DNA from: JAKLIN01 sp049288015
GTDB taxonomy: Archaea > Nanobdellota > Nanobdellia > Pacearchaeales > GW2011-AR1
Reading direction: 5' to 3'
NCBI GenBank assembly: GCA_049288015.1
Contig: JBAQGX010000004.1
Location: 21,485 to 85,484 of the forward strand
Length of the DNA: 64,000 bases
This document shows, piece after piece, positions 33,544-40,486 of the stretch. The notes beneath the pieces were generated by a model. That model was not told where the DNA came from, ran no database searches, and was given only the letters and a program-made list of their open reading frames with translations. Each line of letters begins with the position of its first letter. Within the stretch, counting starts at the first letter, position 1. The translations under genes were made by a program, and so were the position numbers.

Positions 33544-34212
33544 CTAAAATTTCACTTCTCTTCTCCAACTGTTTTCTCCCTCCTTAATATCTATATAAGA
33601 CTTAATCTTTAATGGCTTTTTAAATAATGGACAGTCAATAACAAAACTTTCAAATTCACCACCTTCTCCCGCTGGAGAAATTTTATATTTTTGATTTAAA
33701 ATTCTAATTTCTTCAATAAATTTCTGATCAATTGGTCTTCCTAACCATTTTTCATCCAATGGAAAAGCAAAAATTCCCGTTAGAATTACTTTGAACTTAT
33801 TTTTTACTAAATCTTCTAAAAGTTCAAACTGATCCTTCTGCCATAATGGGTTAAAACATTCTATGTCAAGTTCATTACATATTTTCTGAATTCTAGAAGC
33901 TTGATAAACACTTTCTACAGCTCCAGTAACAATTCCTTCTATTTTGTAGCTCTTAATCGCTTCTTTAATCGCATTCTTCAAATCTTTCAATTCCTCTTCT
34001 TTTTTTCCCTTTGTTTTCTTAAGAATTATAGGAACATTCATGGTTTTAGCCTGAATTTCGGTTGAAGATATTGATGGAGTATGAAACATGTAAGAATCTT
34101 TGTTCAAAGAGACAAGAGATATTAGGCAAACAATTTCATATCCTTGATCTTTAGCTAGCCACGCCGCATAAGTAGAATCTTTCCCACCTGAAAATAGAAC
34201 ACCAAGTTTCAT
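33544..34212 (-). CDS. dph6: Diphthine--ammonia ligase (PP-loop ATPase)
   Basis: A 222-residue PP-loop ATPase of the Dph6 family. It catalyses the last step of diphthamide formation, amidating diphthine on the EF-2 histidine. The ATP-binding FSGGKDS is at residues 7-13. Further family segments are VTGAVESVYQ, ECFNPLWQKDQFELL, ILTGIFAFPLDEKWLGR and EGGEFESFVIDCPLF. The length is typical of the archaeal form, without the C-terminal domains of the eukaryotic enzyme. Its start overlaps the stop of the upstream methyltransferase by 4 nt (34209-34212). The EF-2 substrate is encoded at 57160-59352. Confidence 0.9.
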   Translation of the reverse strand: MKLGVLFSGGKDSTYAAWLAKDQGYEIVCLISLVSLNKDSYMFHTPSISSTEIQAKTMNVPIILKKTKGKKEEELKDLKNAIKEAIKSYKIEGIVTGAVESVYQASRIQKICNELDIECFNPLWQKDQFELLEDLVKNKFKVILTGIFAFPLDEKWLGRPIDQKFIEEIRILNQKYKISPAGEGGEFESFVIDCPLFKKPLKIKSYIDIKEGENSWRREVKF

Positions 34213-34961
34213 TTTTCGACCCAGATAAACCTTAAAGTCTTAACTAGTTTACCTTCTGGAGCAAATTTCTTGGCCAAATATTGAAACCTTGAGACCTCTT
34301 CGAATGTAATCTGCGAAAAAGGCTTATGGTAATAAAAAGATATTAATCCTTCTCCTTTTTCATTTAACTTTAATGCATTTGTAAGATCAATCTGCGCTTT
34401 GGCATATTCATAACTTACTTTTAATCCTAATTTTTTAAAATACTCAAAAAAATCTTCTTTACGTTTTCCAGAATCTAATTTTAAAGCCAAAGCCCTCTTT
34501 AATCTTAGATCATCACTATCTGTTGAAGCACCTACAACAAGAAGTTTCCCTTTAGGATTTAAGGAATTTTCTAGAGTTTTTGCAAATTTTTCCTTATTTG
34601 TGACATATTGCAATGAATGGGCCATTAAAATGAGATCTGACTCTGGAATATCTGTTTCTTCCATTCCTTTTTTTATATAATGAACTCCAGACCCACATTT
34701 CTTTTTTAGGGTCTCAATAAGACTTGATGGTTCAATACAGTAAGTATCTAATTTTGCGCCCTTTTTTATAAATTTCATTATTGGGAGAGTTACTGTGCCT
34801 TCTCCTGCCCCAATGTCTGTAAACACAAATTTTTTATAATCCCTTAGAGAATATTTTTCCTCAATAGCCGATAATATGTAATCTATTGTAACCTTCTTTT
34901 CATTTGTTTGAGTTATAAAGGTAGGAAAAGATCCTTCTTTTGAATATGAAGAGTCTTTCAT
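34209..34961 (-). CDS. Class I SAM-dependent methyltransferase
   Basis: A 250-residue Rossmann-fold methyltransferase. Motif I is FTDIGAGEGTVTLP near residues 44-57, an acidic YCIEPSS strand II follows, and motif IV-like SDLILMAHSLQYV sits near 109-121, with LNPKGKLLVVG after it. The C-terminal region (about 150-250) has a Phe/Lys-rich cap without recognised features. It is translationally coupled to dph6 by a 4-nt overlap. Diphthamide needs a methyltransferase, but the known enzyme Dph5 belongs to the tetrapyrrole-methylase family, so the pairing is suggestive only. The substrate is unknown. Confidence 0.72.
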   Translation of the reverse strand: MKDSSYSKEGSFPTFITQTNEKKVTIDYILSAIEEKYSLRDYKKFVFTDIGAGEGTVTLPIMKFIKKGAKLDTYCIEPSSLIETLKKKCGSGVHYIKKGMEETDIPESDLILMAHSLQYVTNKEKFAKTLENSLNPKGKLLVVGASTDSDDLRLKRALALKLDSGKRKEDFFEYFKKLGLKVSYEYAKAQIDLTNALKLNEKGEGLISFYYHKPFSQITFEEVSRFQYLAKKFAPEGKLVKTLRFIWVEK

Positions 34962-35007
34962 ATAGTTAGAAATTAGAATTATTTAATAAATGTTTTGACA
35001 CTAAAAA

Positions 35008-35916
35008 CTATTTTTCTTCAAAATTTTCCGATTCTAAAATTTCACTTTCAAAAATATCTGGTTCTTCAGTATTATCCACCCCTTTGACTTCTTCATCCAG
35101 TGCTTTCCCATACTCTTTTATTAATTCTGAAAAGAAATCTGGATTCTTCTTAAAATAAAGATTTCTTGGCCAAATATAGAACTCTTCAAAATGTCCAAAT
35201 TGTTCCAACCAAACTTTTCTCTGATTTTCTAAATTGAGCAACATTGCAAAAGAAATAATTCTTTCTTCTTTATCTGCTCCTGAAAGTTCTGAAAATGAAA
35301 TTTTCTCGGCAAAATTCTGTTTTATGTAATTAAGCAACTTTTCATATATCTCTTTTGATTTTGTTGAAGGGTTAAATCTTCTTTTTGGAAGAGAAATTGA
35401 AGTTTCTCTGATTGCGTTGTTATTTATTATTTCTTTCTTTATCCTTCTGTTTTCAGTTATAATCGCTTTATTTAGTGATTCTATAAGCTCTTTCAACGAG
35501 ACTTTCTTAAATCTTGGCAGGGGACTTTTTGGGATCAGATCTGGAATATCTTCAAAATCTAGCTCATCTAGGTTTATTTTTTGAACTTTTTCTTCTTTCT
35601 TTCCAAAAAGTATTTCATCAATGCTTTTCAGGTATTTATTTAACAATAATTCAGATTTTATTCTAAGAAGAAATGCCGCTGCAAGCAAAACTTTACTTGA
35701 AACAAAGAAATCTTCATCTTCAAGTCGTTTTAACCTTTCCAAATACTTGTTTGTAAGAATACCTATATCGATATCCCAGGGATCTAACTGCTCAGTATTG
35801 ATTAAATCATATATTATCTCTTGCCAGCTTATTTCTCTGCTGAATAATAAATCATGAATTTGCTCTTGTTTAGAACTAATATCTGGTTTGGGTTTATCTT
35901 CCTCTTCTTTTTTCAT
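35008..35916 (-). CDS. scpA: Segregation/condensation protein ScpA (kleisin)
   Basis: A 302-residue kleisin of the SMC complex, which bridges SMC heads in chromosome condensation. The N-terminal SMC-neck-binding domain (about 15-110) contains the family signature ISWQEIIYDLINTEQLDPWDIDIGILTNKYLERL and LLAAAFLLRIKSELLL. A variable acidic linker (about 115-150) and a C-terminal winged helix (about 190-255, KISFSELSGADKEERIISFAMLLNLEN) follow. The acidic tail (EPDIFESEILESENFEEK) is longer than usual. SMC is not in this window. A TATA-like ATATATATC near 35940 precedes it. Confidence 0.88.
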   Translation of the reverse strand: MKKEEEDKPKPDISSKQEQIHDLLFSREISWQEIIYDLINTEQLDPWDIDIGILTNKYLERLKRLEDEDFFVSSKVLLAAAFLLRIKSELLLNKYLKSIDEILFGKKEEKVQKINLDELDFEDIPDLIPKSPLPRFKKVSLKELIESLNKAIITENRRIKKEIINNNAIRETSISLPKRRFNPSTKSKEIYEKLLNYIKQNFAEKISFSELSGADKEERIISFAMLLNLENQRKVWLEQFGHFEEFYIWPRNLYFKKNPDFFSELIKEYGKALDEEVKGVDNTEEPDIFESEILESENFEEK

Positions 35917-36024
35917 TAAGTATATAAAGAAAAGATATATATAAAAGTGTGTAGTTCCTATAATTTATAGTCTGGAGTACCTAATTTTACAAAGAAAAAG
36001 GAGGTATTGATTACTACTATACGT

Positions 36025-36040
36025 TGACAAGGCCTTGTCA
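36025..36040. promoter_or_regulatory. Perfect 16-bp palindrome, operator-like
   Basis: TGACAAGGCCTTGTCA reads the same on both strands over all 16 bases. It sits between the scpA promoter and a strong rightward promoter, ending about 30 bp upstream of that TATA box, where archaeal activators bind. It is too G/C-rich for the region to be random AT background. The binding factor is unknown. Confidence 0.6.
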
Positions 36041-36060
36041 TTCTTTAAGGGTAACAAAAC

Positions 36061-36077
36061 CGAAAGGTTTATATAGC
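36061..36077 (+). promoter_or_regulatory. Strong BRE/TATA promoter
   Basis: CGAAAGGTTTATATAGC combines a purine-rich BRE (CGAAAG) with a near-ideal archaeal TATA box (TTTATATA, centre about 36071). Transcription would start near 36097, well before the 92-residue gene at 36222. Confidence 0.7.
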
Positions 36078-36096
36078 GGGTGTCTCTAGGTTTATT

Positions 36097-36221
36097 ATCA
36101 CCTCTTTTTCCCCAGGAGAGGCTTCAGGTTGTCTTTTTGATTAACTTGAAGAATCTCCCAGGGTTTATGCTTTCGGGGGTTCCTGTAGTAGATTGATATA
36201 CTGGATGAACTAAATAATACA
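36097..36221 (+). promoter_or_regulatory. Structured leader or small RNA candidate
   Basis: About 125 nt lie between the predicted start site and the next gene. A stem forms from 36115-36130 with 36143-36158: GGAGA pairs with TCTCC, then a GG/AA internal loop, then CTTCAGGTT with AACTTGAAG and a 12-nt loop. CCTCT (36101-36105) could instead pair with AGAGG (36117-36121), giving two mutually exclusive folds. The G-rich 3' part (CTTTCGGGGG) follows. It matches no riboswitch or stable RNA I know, including SRP RNA or RNase P. Confidence 0.4.
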
Positions 36222-36500
36222 ATGGAATACACAATATCAAGGATTAAAGTGAAACCAGAGACTTATGTAGTATCTACCAATGAACATTCAAATTCTTGGA
36301 GTGTATCTGGAGACTTAACAAGAGTTTTATCTAAAGTCTTGAAAATTGATGGCCTTAAGCAACATAAAGAACATATAACAATATCCCTTGAAGGAAATTT
36401 TGACTCTGAGTCAATATCAACGGTTAGAAGAGTTGAAGATGCTTATAATATAATACAATCTTTAGGAAAATATGATGAACCTGATTTTTCTAGCAATTAA
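36222..36500 (+). CDS. Small soluble protein after a structured leader
   Basis: A 92-residue protein with a compact alpha/beta pattern: YTISRIKVKPETYVVSTN, a Ser-rich turn, LTRVLSKVLKI, ITISLEGNF, then a helix RRVEDAYNIIQSL and a disordered acidic tail. No membrane helix or cysteine. It is the only gene behind the strong promoter and long structured leader, so its expression is probably regulated after initiation. It is convergent with eS31, 2 nt between stops. I do not recognise the family. Confidence 0.62.
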   Translation: MEYTISRIKVKPETYVVSTNEHSNSWSVSGDLTRVLSKVLKIDGLKQHKEHITISLEGNFDSESISTVRRVEDAYNIIQSLGKYDEPDFSSN

Positions 36501-36502
36501 TT

Positions 36503-36709
36503 CTATTTTTTCTTAAACTCAGAATAATGGCATTTGCCACAGTATAATCTATCTTTTGTGTCCATAAGGAAAACTCCTGGACCACATCTAGGGCAGTGAG
36601 CTGCCTTGACAACTTTGCTTCCCTCTATCTTGTATTTTGAATATTTCTTGCTTGTTGGTTTGTTCTTGTGTGGTTTCTTTCCTTTCTTTGCGTCCTTTTT
36701 TCCAGCCAT
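36503..36709 (-). CDS. rps27ae: 30S ribosomal protein S27ae (eS31)
   Basis: A 68-residue eS31 protein, known in eukaryotes as the ribosomal half of the ubiquitin-S27a fusion. A very basic N-terminal tail (KKDAKKGKKPHKNK) precedes a four-Cys zinc ribbon, CPRCGPGVFLM...LYCGKCHYSEF. The zinc site is complete. It is last in the rpo7-spt4-eS24-eS31 operon, 4 nt after the eS24 stop. Confidence 0.93.
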   Translation of the reverse strand: MAGKKDAKKGKKPHKNKPTSKKYSKYKIEGSKVVKAAHCPRCGPGVFLMDTKDRLYCGKCHYSEFKKK

Positions 36710-36713
36710 TTTA

Positions 36714-36995
36714 TTATTTCTTACCCTTCTTTGGCTTTTTTGCCTTTTTATTTACTACATGGAATCTTTCTCTTTCCGAGGATGTACTGTATATCTTTGC
36801 AGTTATTGTAAAATCATCTGTACCAAACTTTCCAGCTACTTTTTCAATATGAACTTGATCTTCTGGAACAGAAAGCTTTTCGGCAACCATCTTTTTAGCA
36901 TTTCCCATACTAGGTGGAGACTGCAGCTCTGTAACTTTGAAAATTACTTCTCTTCTATTCGATAAAATATTGTGTTTTTCTTTTGTTAATTCCAT
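36714..36995 (-). CDS. rps24e: 30S ribosomal protein S24e (eS24)
   Basis: A 93-residue eS24 protein. The family pattern is clear: NILSNRREVIFKVTELQSPPS, AKKMVAEKLSVPEDQVHIEKVAGKFG and TITAKIYSTSSERER, then a Lys-rich tail. It lies 1 nt after the spt4 stop in the standard archaeal rpo7-spt4-eS24-eS31 order. No oddities. Confidence 0.94.
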   Translation of the reverse strand: MELTKEKHNILSNRREVIFKVTELQSPPSMGNAKKMVAEKLSVPEDQVHIEKVAGKFGTDDFTITAKIYSTSSERERFHVVNKKAKKPKKGKK

Positions 36996-36996
36996 T

Positions 36997-37182
36997 TTAT
37001 AGTTTTATTGCAAAATTTCCTTTTTCTTTAATTCCAATTTTTGGTGCAATCTCCGATTTTTCAGGATTCATTACTATTATTCTTCCCTTAAAGCTATCAC
37101 TAGATTCCTTTGAACCACAGTTTGGACATTTATCTCCTTCATATATTCTCTTGCATATCCTGCAAGCTTTAGCTTTAGGCAT
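36997..37182 (-). CDS. spt4: Transcription elongation factor Spt4 (RpoE'')
   Basis: A 61-residue zinc protein of the Spt4 family, which with Spt5 forms the archaeal elongation factor bound to the polymerase clamp. ACRICKRIYEGDKCPNCGSKESSD gives the zinc ribbon (CxxC...CxxC), and a strand pattern GRIIVMNPEKSEIAPKIGIKEKG completes it. ATG 37182 is the start because the homologous region begins there; a longer frame runs back to 37302 but belongs to the upstream gene region. It overlaps the 64-residue Cys gene by 8 nt. Confidence 0.93.
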   Translation of the reverse strand: MPKAKACRICKRIYEGDKCPNCGSKESSDSFKGRIIVMNPEKSEIAPKIGIKEKGNFAIKL

Positions 37183-37369
37183 TTTTAGACTCTCCCATAA
37201 ACTTATTATATCTAAAACAATTTTCTGGATCTTCACATCCGCTGTTGATGCAAACAACAGAACCATCATAGCATGAACCTTCCATTTTACTAAGAGGTTC
37301 ATAGAAGAAACATTTTGGTCTAGGAAGACTTGCTTGACTTTCTCTTAATGTACTAGCTATATCTCTCAT
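37175..37369 (-). CDS. Small Cys-rich protein in the rpo7-spt4 operon
   Basis: A 64-residue protein with five cysteines at about 20, 33, 40, 45 and 51 (KCFFYEPL, GSCYDG, VVCINSGCEDPENC), spacing that could form one zinc or iron-sulfur site. It overlaps rpo7 upstream by 4 nt (ATGA) and spt4 downstream by 8 nt, so it is translated as part of the operon. I do not recognise the family. Its position between two polymerase-associated factors suggests a transcription or translation role, but that is inference. Confidence 0.62.
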   Translation of the reverse strand: MRDIASTLRESQASLPRPKCFFYEPLSKMEGSCYDGSVVCINSGCEDPENCFRYNKFMGESKNA

Positions 37370-37980
37370 TGTTTCTTCTCCTTCTTTCCCTTTGTTTTCT
37401 TTTCGCCTGATTCTTCTCTTGCTGCTTTCTTCGCGTCCCTATCCTTTTTTACATGATCTTCTTTAATCCATTCCAATTTTCCAAGTCCAGGTTGTCTCAT
37501 TGTCAAACCAATCTTTGGAGATCCACCTTTGTGACTTATTGCAACAATTCTTGCCATGCAAAGATCCCCGCCTTTCAGTGATCTCTTTGAAGCTTTCCCA
37601 ACAAGACTATCAGTTTTTGAAAAACTCACATAATCATTCATTGTCTGGCTTATATGGATCATTCCTCTCATTACCCCTAAATCAATAAAAGCTCCGAAAT
37701 TCGTGATTTCTGTAATTGAACCATAAACAAGTTCCTGCAACTCGGGTTTCCATACGAGCAATTTAAATTTTGAAGCATAATAAACAGCACCGTCGCCAGG
37801 AATTATAATTCCATCTCCAATTTCCATTACTTCAACAACTGTAATTACCTTACCCAAATCTCTCTCATAGTAATCCTTGTAAGTCTCTTTAAGTTGTCTC
37901 TCAATTGCTTCTCTTGTAGACAAACCAAATAATTTTGGCTCGACTCTTACATGATCTTCAACTTCAGTTATATAGAACAT
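37366..37980 (-). CDS. rpoE1: RNA polymerase subunit Rpo7 (RpoE')
   Basis: A 204-residue Rpo7, the stalk subunit that with Rpo4 binds the nascent RNA. The N-terminal RNP-like domain (about 1-80, MFYITEVEDHVRVEPKLFG) precedes an S1/OB domain (about 82-170) with LVYGSITEITNFGAFIDLGVMRGMIHISQ. A longer Lys/Glu-rich tail (KKDRDAKKAAREESGEKKTK) follows, giving about 15-20 residues more than usual. It heads the operon rpo7, Cys protein, spt4, eS24, eS31. A PIN-domain gene lies 61 nt upstream on the same strand, as often in archaea. Confidence 0.94.
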   Translation of the reverse strand: MFYITEVEDHVRVEPKLFGLSTREAIERQLKETYKDYYERDLGKVITVVEVMEIGDGIIIPGDGAVYYASKFKLLVWKPELQELVYGSITEITNFGAFIDLGVMRGMIHISQTMNDYVSFSKTDSLVGKASKRSLKGGDLCMARIVAISHKGGSPKIGLTMRQPGLGKLEWIKEDHVKKDRDAKKAAREESGEKKTKGKKEKKQ

Positions 37981-38041
37981 TGAAAAAAGTTAGTGAATTT
38001 GGTTTTTAAAGCTTATTATTTCAAGGGAGAAAAATTATTCT

Positions 38042-38413
38042 CTATATAATCTCTAATGTCTTAATCCCTCTTATGATTAATTTATGATTTTGAATTTTTT
38101 CCTTAAGCTCCTTATCAAGAGTTGCAATAATTAAATCCTTATCTTCACCAGCAATTTTTATTATCCCCTTATCAACATAATTATAATCTAATTTTATTAG
38201 CTTGAATTTACTTCTATTTAACAATTTCAATGCCAAGTCTGCTTCTTCCCTTATTGAAGCACTTTCTCTTGACTTTGATAATTTTTTTATTTCATCAAAT
38301 ACCTGTTTTGGAATAAGAATTTCAAGGCCCATTAATGGAATTTCCTCAAAAAAGTCTATTTTTTGCCTCACGCAACTTATTATGAAGTTTGTATCAAGCA
38401 AAACTTGTCTCAT
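38042..38413 (-). CDS. PIN-domain RNase, Fcf1/Utp24-like
   Basis: A 123-residue PIN-domain ribonuclease. The four-acid site is visible: Asp7 in VLLDTNF, Glu near 41 in FDEIKKLS, and the GEDKDLIIATLDKEL pair near 94-108. In archaea this gene typically lies next to rpo7 and resembles Fcf1/Utp24, which cuts pre-rRNA in eukaryotes. That role is inferred from context. The gene is 61 nt upstream of rpo7 on the same strand. No toxin-antitoxin partner is adjacent. Confidence 0.8.
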   Translation of the reverse strand: MRQVLLDTNFIISCVRQKIDFFEEIPLMGLEILIPKQVFDEIKKLSKSRESASIREEADLALKLLNRSKFKLIKLDYNYVDKGIIKIAGEDKDLIIATLDKELKEKIQNHKLIIRGIKTLEII

Positions 38414-38487
38414 TTGTTTAGTAAAAGAATGAAGTATAAAAATATTTGTTAAGGAATATTTATTAATTAAAATTGTTTGATAATAAA

Positions 38488-39048
38488 ATGAAGATAATCT
38501 TTGTAAGACACGGAGAATCGGAATCTAATGTAGGATTAACAAAGAGTGAGGATTCTAGTTTAACAAAAAGGGGAAGAGAACAAGCAAAATACTTGGGAAT
38601 TAGACTAAAAGAACAGAATATCTATACAATTTACACCAGTAAATTGTTGAGGGCAAGACAAACAGGAGAAATTATCTCTAAAATAATTAGAGTTCCTGTA
38701 AAAGAAAATTTGGAAGAATTAGATGAATACCCTACCAAGAACTTAAAATCAGCAACTTCACGTGTTTTTAATAATAGATTGAGAAGATTAAAGAAGTTTC
38801 TCAAAAAGATCTCAGAAGAAAGGGACGAGGATAAGACTATACTCATCATCGCACATGGAATAACAAATAGAATAATAATGGGATATCTCCTGAGAATGCC
38901 ATTAAAAAAATATCTTCTTCATTTCTGGGAAAATAATACCGGATTGAATAGGGTTTTATGGAATAAAAAATTTAAGAACTGGCGAATGGATCGTACTAAT
39001 GATATTTCACACCTACCTGATAGACTAGTTTCAGAAGATCTTATCTGA
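38488..39048 (+). CDS. Histidine phosphatase (phosphoglycerate mutase family)
   Basis: A 186-residue enzyme of the histidine phosphatase superfamily. IIFVRHGESES carries the phosphohistidine RHGE at residues 7-10. SKLLRARQTGEII supplies the second arginine, and IIAHGITNRIIMGYLL near 130-145 supplies the second histidine. The short size and Lys/Arg-rich character fit a phosphatase rather than a glycolytic mutase. ATG 38488 is preferred over TTG 38473. The substrate is unknown. It is followed by tRNA-Trp on the same strand. Confidence 0.85.
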   Translation: MKIIFVRHGESESNVGLTKSEDSSLTKRGREQAKYLGIRLKEQNIYTIYTSKLLRARQTGEIISKIIRVPVKENLEELDEYPTKNLKSATSRVFNNRLRRLKKFLKKISEERDEDKTILIIAHGITNRIIMGYLLRMPLKKYLLHFWENNTGLNRVLWNKKFKNWRMDRTNDISHLPDRLVSEDLI

Positions 39049-39095
39049 TTCTAAATACAAAAGTATTAAAATTAATTCTATTTCCTCTTAAATAT

Positions 39096-39166
39096 GGGTG
39101 CGTAGGCTAATGGCAGACTCGGCGGCTCCAGCCCGCCAGATGGGGGTTCGATTCCCTCCGTGCCCA
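39096..39166 (+). tRNA. tRNA-Trp (CCA)
   Basis: A 71-nt cloverleaf. Acceptor GGGTGCG pairs with CGTGCCC (two G-U pairs), the anticodon stem GGCGG/CCGCC frames loop CTCCAGC (anticodon CCA), and the T-arm is GGGGG-TTCGATT-CCCTC. Discriminator A. The D-stem is weak. No intron, although archaeal tRNA-Trp often has one. Confidence 0.9.
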
Positions 39167-39207
39167 TTCCATAAGGTATATAAATGTAAATCATCTATCA
39201 ATGAGTT

Positions 39208-40173
39208 ATGAAGAAAAAGAGGAATATTGTAAATTGGGTTTTATTTTCTCTGCTAATTCTGGTTATAGCTTTAATGATTTATAATTTTGCTCTTACAGGA
39301 TTTGTAACCAGTACTGTTACAACAACCACTTCTAAGGCTGCTCCTGTGGTCGCTACTACAACTGCAGCTAAAACTACTACAACACCAGCTACGACTACCA
39401 CTACAGCAACTAAGACTGCTCCTGCTACAACTACAACACCAGCTACGACTACCACTACAGCAACTAATATAAGTTCAGGCTCCTCTGCGGCTCCAAAATC
39501 TAACAGCACTCCTGTTGCTAGTGCAGTTTCAGTAAATCAGACGGTTCCTAATTCTAGTGCTAGCTCAACTACATCAGTTTCAAACGTAACAAGTCCAGCT
39601 GCATCATCTTCAAATGTAACAACAGCAAGTGCAAGTAAAGGAAGTAGTGTAACTCCTTCCGGTATAAATTCCACAACTCCAGTAGTAGCTCCTCAAGGCA
39701 CAATTGTCACAACATCTATAGCAAAGGTAAATAAGACTACAGTCATAACAGTTACTTATTCAGCAAACCAGACAGCCTCTAATTCCAATGCTAGCTCAAC
39801 TACATCAGTTTCAAACGTAACAAGTCCAGCTGCATCATCTTCAAATGTAACTGCAAGCCAGACTCCTAGTTCCAATGCTAGCTCAACTACACCTGTTGCA
39901 AATGTGACTACAACAATAAGTTCAACTCAGATAAACTCAACTACTTCGTCTGTAGTTATAGCAAACCAAAGTGGAACTTCTAGTACAGTAACTACTGTTA
40001 CCCCCGTAAATCCAACCTCAATTATAACATATTCTACAATTACATCTACCACTCCTGCAGGAGTTTCAAGTACTGTAAAAGTGGCATCTCTTATAAGTGT
40101 AGTTTTCGGTTGTGGTAATGGATACACATTACATACTAGTAGTAATGGTACAAGTTACTGCTCAAGATCCTAA
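39208..40173 (+). CDS. Mucin-like Ser/Thr/Ala-rich surface protein
   Basis: A 321-residue protein. A basic start (MKKKRNIVN) and a membrane helix (about 9-30, LFSLLILVIALMIYNFALTGF) anchor it. Then about 270 residues consist almost entirely of Thr, Ser, Ala, Val, Pro and Asn, including TTTT.AT tracts and many Asn-x-Ser/Thr sites. It is probably a heavily glycosylated stalk. The C-terminus is a small Cys-containing cap (GCGNGYTLHTSSNGTSYCS) resembling the Cys/Gly modules of the repeat protein at the start of the window. Internal repeats are nearly identical in DNA. TATA-like GGTATATAAATG lies about 27 nt before the start. Confidence 0.75.
   Translation: MKKKRNIVNWVLFSLLILVIALMIYNFALTGFVTSTVTTTTSKAAPVVATTTAAKTTTTPATTTTTATKTAPATTTTPATTTTTATNISSGSSAAPKSNSTPVASAVSVNQTVPNSSASSTTSVSNVTSPAASSSNVTTASASKGSSVTPSGINSTTPVVAPQGTIVTTSIAKVNKTTVITVTYSANQTASNSNASSTTSVSNVTSPAASSSNVTASQTPSSNASSTTPVANVTTTISSTQINSTTSSVVIANQSGTSSTVTTVTPVNPTSIITYSTITSTTPAGVSSTVKVASLISVVFGCGNGYTLHTSSNGTSYCSRS
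39376..39851 (+). repeat. Direct repeats inside the mucin-like gene
   Basis: Two repeat families. A 38-bp unit at 39376-39413 recurs at 39430-39467 (period 54 bp, 18 codons). A 62-bp unit at 39559-39620 recurs at 39790-39851 (period 231 bp, 77 codons). The copies are identical or nearly so at synonymous sites, which points to recent duplication or gene conversion. Confidence 0.8.
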
Positions 40174-40313
40174 TCCTTCTATTATTCTCTGTTGACTTGT
40201 ATTTATGTTCTTGAAATCGTTAGAGAATTAAGTTTTCTTGAAGTTAAAAAGAATGTAACTAGATAGTAATAACAAATAGTAGGATTTATAAAGTAGATAT
40301 ACTTCTGTATTTT

Positions 40314-40439
40314 ATGGAAAACCCAAAGATAACCAACAAGACAGATAAGAATGATAAGCCTCAAGAGGATCAATTTATTCTTGACCTTGTAGATTTAAAC
40401 GATACTCTTGATTTAAGAAAATCAGACGATCGAGAGTAA
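40314..40439 (+). CDS. 41-residue protein, leaderless
   Basis: A small acidic protein, MENPKITNKTDKNDKPQ and then EDQFILDLVDLNDTLDLRK, ending SDDRE. A TATA box (TTTATAAA, 40285-40292) is about 26 nt before the ATG, exactly the distance for a leaderless archaeal message. The C-terminal half, a mixed Leu/Asp helix, could bind a partner. It lies between the mucin-like gene and the cysteine desulfurase. Confidence 0.55.
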   Translation: MENPKITNKTDKNDKPQEDQFILDLVDLNDTLDLRKSDDRE

Positions 40440-40486
40440 ATAGACAAGTTCAAAAGATTTTTATATTTAAGGGTTTTAAACCTTAT

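Noticed and set aside
35994..36020. AAAGGAGGT ribosome-binding sequence with a TTG-started peptide
   Set aside because: The frame ends after six codons (within the palindrome) and has no other support.
36097..36221. SRP RNA, RNase P RNA or a known riboswitch
   Set aside because: No SRP helix 8 motif, no RNase P conserved blocks and no recognisable riboswitch core; it is listed only as a structured leader candidate.
39279..39509. Val/Ala-rich reading frame on the minus strand inside the mucin-like gene
   Set aside because: It is the reverse complement of Thr/Ala codon runs; the low-complexity composition explains the open frame.
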